From NCBI RefSeq assembly GCF_038096165.1, contig NZ_CP151076.1:2663501-2727500 (forward strand): 64,000 nt of DNA. Direction: 5' to 3'. The translations under genes and the position numbers were made by a program. Each line of letters begins with the position of its first letter. The first letter of the stretch is position 1. Below, one piece after another: positions 60,580-64,000 of the stretch. The notes beneath the pieces were generated by a model. The model saw only the letters and a list, made by a program, of their open reading frames with translations, had not been told where the DNA came from and did no database searches. Source of the DNA: Pseudomonas sp. G.S.17. GTDB taxonomy: Bacteria; Pseudomonadota; Gammaproteobacteria; Pseudomonadales; Pseudomonadaceae.

Positions 60580-61497
60580 ATGGATCGACTCAATGCCATG
60601 CGCGTGTTTACCCGCATTGTCGAGCTTGGCGGCTTTGCCAAGGCCGCCGACAGCCTGCACATGCCAAGAGCCTCGGTAACCATCCTGATCAAACAGCTGG
60701 AAGCGCATCTGGGCGTGCAGTTGTTGCAGCGTACGACCCGGCAAGTCAGCCCGACACTGGACGGTCAGGCTTACTATCAGCGCTGTGTCAGTCTGCTGGC
60801 TGATCTGGATGAGGTCGAAGCCGAATTTTCTTCAGCGAATATCGCCCCCAAGGGTGTATTGCGCATCGATATTCCAGTGGGGTTCGGGCGGATGATTTTG
60901 ATCCCCGCTTTGCCGGAATTCAGTGCGCGTTATCCCATGATCGATCTGGAAATCGGCATGAGTGACCGCCCGGTGGATTTGATTCGCGAAGGCGTCGATT
61001 GCGTGCTGCGTGCCGGGCCGCCACAGGATGATTCGCTGGTGGCGCGGCCGTTGACCCGCATGGTTCAGGTGACCTGCGCCAGCCGCCGCTATCTTGATCA
61101 ATACGGCACGCCCCACACCCTGGCGGATTTGCCGCGCCACAAGGTCATCGAGTACTTCTCTGCCAGCTCCAACAAGCGTTACGGCCTGGAGTTCATGATC
61201 GATGGGCAGGTGAAGGATTTCAGTCTGCCCAAGGCAATGTCGATCAACAGTGCCGACGGTTATCTGGCAGCGTGCGAAGCGGGCTACGGGCTGGTGCAAA
61301 CGCCGTATTACCATATCGCCGAGCAGTTACGTCGGGGGACCTTGCTGGAAGTGCTCAAGAGCTATCGGCCGCCAGCGATGGCGCTGCTCGCGCTTTACCC
61401 GCCGCATCGGCAGATGTCGCGCCGGGTGAGGGTGTTTGTCGACTGGCTTGTGGAGCTGTGCGCGCGCAAGGAGCTGCTTGAAAAACTCAATGGCTGA
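60580..61497 (+). CDS. LysR-family regulator
   Basis: 305 residues. The helix-turn-helix is at about 8-60 (FTRIVELGGFAKAADSLHMPRASVTILIKQLEAHLGVQLLQRTTRQV). The GRGF-like effector domain follows (KGVLRIDIPVGFGRMILIPALPEFSARYP), typical of the CrgA-like subgroup. It probably controls the divergent aldo/keto reductase. Confidence 0.92.
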   Translation: MDRLNAMRVFTRIVELGGFAKAADSLHMPRASVTILIKQLEAHLGVQLLQRTTRQVSPTLDGQAYYQRCVSLLADLDEVEAEFSSANIAPKGVLRIDIPVGFGRMILIPALPEFSARYPMIDLEIGMSDRPVDLIREGVDCVLRAGPPQDDSLVARPLTRMVQVTCASRRYLDQYGTPHTLADLPRHKVIEYFSASSNKRYGLEFMIDGQVKDFSLPKAMSINSADGYLAACEAGYGLVQTPYYHIAEQLRRGTLLEVLKSYRPPAMALLALYPPHRQMSRRVRVFVDWLVELCARKELLEKLNG

Positions 61498-61587
61498 GGC
61501 AAATTCCGCCGCATCCGATCTAGGTCGCCGGGCGCTTTCGTGGTTAACTTCCGGCTCTTCCCAAACCCTGGAAAAAGGACTCAGTTC

Positions 61588-62088
61588 ATGGCTCAAGTGA
61601 CTCGTAGAGGCAACCCTGTCCAAATCAACGGTGACCTGCCAGCAGTTGGCAGCGCTGCCCCTGCATTCACGTTGGTCGGCGGTGACCTGGCCGACGTGAC
61701 CCTGGCTGACTTTGCCGGCAAGCGCAAAGTGCTGAACATCTTCCCAAGTGTCGATACCCCGACCTGCGCGACGTCTGTGCGCAAATTCAACGCCCAGGCC
61801 AACGACCTGACCAACGCCGTGGTGTTGTGCATCTCCGCTGATCTGCCATTCGCGCAGGCGCGGTTCTGCGGCGCCGAAGGCCTGGAAAACGTCAAGAACC
61901 TGTCCACCATGCGTGGCACCGGGTTCATGAAGAATTATGGTGTCGAGATCGCCGATGGCCCGATGCAGGGCCTGACCACTCGCGCCGTTGTAGTGCTTGA
62001 TGAAAACGACAAAGTGCTGCACAGCGAACTGGTTCCGGAAATCGGTCAGGAACCTGACTATGACGCCGCGCTCTCCGTATTGAAGTAA
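61588..62088 (+). CDS. tpx: Thiol peroxidase
   Basis: 166 residues with AAAGGAC 7 bases before the ATG. The peroxidatic Cys60 is in DTPTCATSV and the resolving Cys94 in ARFCGAEG, matching the Cys61/Cys95 pair of E. coli Tpx. It is an atypical 2-Cys peroxiredoxin that reduces lipid peroxides with thioredoxin. Confidence 0.96.
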   Translation: MAQVTRRGNPVQINGDLPAVGSAAPAFTLVGGDLADVTLADFAGKRKVLNIFPSVDTPTCATSVRKFNAQANDLTNAVVLCISADLPFAQARFCGAEGLENVKNLSTMRGTGFMKNYGVEIADGPMQGLTTRAVVVLDENDKVLHSELVPEIGQEPDYDAALSVLK

Positions 62089-62105
62089 TAACCGGCAACA
62101 CTTCG

Positions 62106-62136
62106 ACGGCCTGAACCTGCTCAGGCCGTTTTTATT
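62106..62136 (+). terminator. Rho-independent terminator after tpx
   Basis: ACGGCCTGA/TCAGGCCGT (9 perfect pairs, 6-base loop) followed by TTTTATTT, 17 bases after the tpx stop. Confidence 0.9.
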
Positions 62137-62261
62137 TATGCTTCAGATGTTTAACAGAAGTAACGCCAACGTAAATTGCCGGTAAAGGCGCTTTGCTTAC
62201 CGTCCGTCTGTGCTTATTGTTCAACTCCTGAAGAAGCCCCATCCGCATTGGTTGATTATTC

Positions 62262-63569
62262 ATGCAATTGTCTGGTTCCCGTAGTTCCCGCCGCTGGCTG
62301 ATCAGTCTGCTTGTCCTGTTGGTTATCATCGGCCTGTGCTGGTGGTTCTGGCCGTCCTCTGCCGCCCATAAGGATGCTGGCAAAGGTTCTGGCGCCAGCC
62401 GGTCAGCCAGCGCGGCCAAGGGCGGCCCGGCGCGACCTGGCTTTGGCGGCGCGACCGGCCCTGTTCCAGTGCGTGTGGCGCCTGCGGTACTCGGGGACTT
62501 CCCGATCTACTACAAAGCGTTGGGCACCGTGACGGCGATGAACACCATCAATGTGCGCAGCCGGGTCGCGGGGGAACTGGTCAAGCTCAACTTCCAGGAA
62601 GGCCAGATGGTCAAGGTTGGCGATTTGCTGGCCGAGATTGATCCGCGCAGCTATCAGATCGCTTTGCAGCAGGCCGAGGGTACGCTGGCCACCAACCAGG
62701 CGTTGTTGAAAAACGCCCAGCTTGATGTGCAACGCTATCGCGGGCTGTACGCCGAAGACAGTATCGCCAAGCAGACGCTGGACACCGCCGAGTCGCTGGT
62801 GAACCAGTATCAGGGCACGATCAAGACCAATCAGGCAGCGGTGGGCGACGCCAAACTCAATCTGGACTTCACCCGGATTCGTGCGCCGATTGCCGGCCGC
62901 ACCGGTCTCAAGCAACTGGATGTCGGCAACCTTGTGGCCGCCAATGACACCACCGCGCTGGTGATCATCACCCAGACCAAACCGATCACAGTCAACTTCA
63001 CTCTGCCGGAGAAGGACCTGTCGGCGGTCATCACGCGTTATCGCAGTGGCGACAAGCTGCCGGTGGAAGCCTGGGACCGAGGCGATGTGAAACTGCAGGC
63101 CAACGGCGTGCTCGCCAGTCTGGACAACCAGATTGATGTCGCCACCGGCACCCTGAAATTCAAGGCACGTTTCGAGAACCAGGACGAAGTGCTGTTCCCC
63201 AATCAGTTCGTCAATGTCCGCCTGCGTGCCGACACCCTGAAGCAAGCCGTGCTGGTGCCGACCGCAGCGGTGCAGTTCGGAACCAATGGCACCTTTGTCT
63301 ATGTCATGGACGGTGACAAGAAGGTCAAGGTGCGCGGCCTCAAGACCGGCCCGAGCGACGAGCAGTCGACTGTAATCAGTGAAGGCCTGGCCGCCGGTGA
63401 TCGGGTCGTGCTTGAAGGCACTGACCGCCTGCGCGACGGCAGCGATGTTGAAATCGTCAATGACAGCAAGGACGTGCCAAGCACTCCAGGCCAGCAGTTG
63501 CAAGGCAAGCCATCGAAGGAGTCCGGCGAATCGGCTACGGCCGACAAGGCGGAAAAAGACCACGCATGA
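62262..63569 (+). CDS. muxA: RND efflux periplasmic adaptor (MuxA/MdtA type)
   Basis: 435 residues. A membrane anchor lies at about 14-30. The order barrel-sandwich, alpha-hairpin ([31 protein letters not shown]), barrel and membrane-proximal domain follows. [22 protein letters not shown] and [21 protein letters not shown] are adaptor hallmarks. It overlaps the RND pump gene by 4 bases. In Pseudomonas this operon is muxABC-opmB; the assignment rests on the sequence style and gene order. Confidence 0.88.
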   Translation: MQLSGSRSSRRWLISLLVLLVIIGLCWWFWPSSAAHKDAGKGSGASRSASAAKGGPARPGFGGATGPVPVRVAPAVLGDFPIYYKALGTVTAMNTINVRSRVAGELVKLNFQEGQMVKVGDLLAEIDPRSYQIALQQAEGTLATNQALLKNAQLDVQRYRGLYAEDSIAKQTLDTAESLVNQYQGTIKTNQAAVGDAKLNLDFTRIRAPIAGRTGLKQLDVGNLVAANDTTALVIITQTKPITVNFTLPEKDLSAVITRYRSGDKLPVEAWDRGDVKLQANGVLASLDNQIDVATGTLKFKARFENQDEVLFPNQFVNVRLRADTLKQAVLVPTAAVQFGTNGTFVYVMDGDKKVKVRGLKTGPSDEQSTVISEGLAAGDRVVLEGTDRLRDGSDVEIVNDSKDVPSTPGQQLQGKPSKESGESATADKAEKDHA

Positions 63570-64000
63570 ACATCTCACGGCTGTTCATCCTGCGCCCGGT
63601 AGCCACCACGCTCAGTATGCTGGCTCTGGTGCTGGCCGGTTTGATTGCCTACAAATTGCTGCCGGTTTCGGCCTTGCCGCAGGTGGACTATCCGACCATC
63701 CGCGTTATGACGCTGTATCCCGGCGCGAGTCCGCAAGTGATGACCAGCGCCGTCACTGCGCCGCTTGAACGTCAGTTCGGGCAGATGCCGGGCCTGACTC
63801 AGATGGCGTCCACCAGCTCTGGCGGCGCATCGGTCATCACCCTGCGTTTCAGCCTTGAAATCAACATGGACGTCGCCGAGCAGGAAGTGCAGGCGGCGAT
63901 CAACGGCGCGACCAATCTGCTGCCGACCGATCTGCCCGCGCCGCCGGTGTACAACAAGGTCAACCCGGCCGATACCCCAGTGCTGACGTTGGCCATCACT
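63566..64000 (+). CDS. muxB: RND efflux transporter, MuxB/MdtB type (5' part only)
   Basis: The first 145 residues are visible. [45 protein letters not shown] is the opening of HAE1-type RND pumps with the first membrane helix, and [24 protein letters not shown] begins the porter domain. It starts by overlapping the muxA stop and continues past the window edge. Confidence 0.92.
   Translation, partial: MNISRLFILRPVATTLSMLALVLAGLIAYKLLPVSALPQVDYPTIRVMTLYPGASPQVMTSAVTAPLERQFGQMPGLTQMASTSSGGASVITLRFSLEINMDVAEQEVQAAINGATNLLPTDLPAPPVYNKVNPADTPVLTLAIT

Overview
The window reads as chromosomal DNA of a Pseudomonas species (fluorescens/syringae-like). The evidence is the dense, roughly 60% GC coding, the split PqiA-PqiA-PqiB-PqiC module, a PrrF-type Fur-controlled small RNA, the liu leucine-catabolism genes under a MerR-type LiuR, a TamA-TamB pair, a MuxA-MuxB-type RND efflux operon, and many REP/REPIN hairpins with arms of the form TGGGAGCGAG or GGAGCGAGGCTTGCCCGCGAA. 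No rRNA, tRNA, CRISPR array, insertion sequence or prophage was recognised.

Layout. 1-5040: a methyltransferase fragment, an XRE regulator and the pqi membrane-lipid transport operon (minus strand). 5041-11715: a PQQ-linked alcohol-oxidation island made of a quinohaemoprotein alcohol dehydrogenase behind a consensus sigma-54 promoter, an AldA aldehyde dehydrogenase, an AcoR-type sigma-54 activator and an orphan 23-codon pqqA. 11735-15431: D(-)-tartrate dehydratase with a divergent LysR regulator and a DctA-like transporter. 15428-19651: an M4 protease with its emfourin inhibitor, then small envelope and hypothetical genes. 19782-23807: an AraC regulator with SDR, thiolase and enoyl-CoA hydratase genes (short/branched acyl-CoA oxidation). 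23827-26923: an orphan VgrG-like spike and a YebC-family gene. 27149-30340: a leucine-rich-repeat protein kinase, TetR and MFS exporter. 30441-33523: an ECF sigma/anti-sigma pair divergent from a catalase-like peroxidase and cytochrome b561, with matching promoter motifs facing both ways.

33524-36408: a nested palindromic element, a cytosolic-type M14 carboxypeptidase, a sigma-region-4/DUF4880 hybrid, the PrrF-like sRNA and an Lrp regulator. 36585-47836: a fused indolepyruvate ferredoxin oxidoreductase and the liu regulon. liuR-liuE is separated from liuABCD by an AT-rich stretch carrying a probably frameshifted gene. 47966-50318: LysR and an acyl-CoA dehydrogenase. 50591-64000: a PstS/OmpA hybrid, exonuclease III, GNAT, TamA/TamB, an aldo/keto reductase with LysR, Tpx, and the start of a MuxAB efflux operon that runs off the end.

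How the parts work together. The PQQ island links periplasmic alcohol oxidation, aldehyde oxidation, local supply of the cofactor precursor peptide and a dedicated activator. The ECF block is a self-contained oxidative-stress circuit. LiuR palindromes precede both halves of the leucine pathway. The PrrF sRNA gives this stretch an iron-responsive element. All functional statements rest on reading the sequence and recalling family features; no database search was possible.
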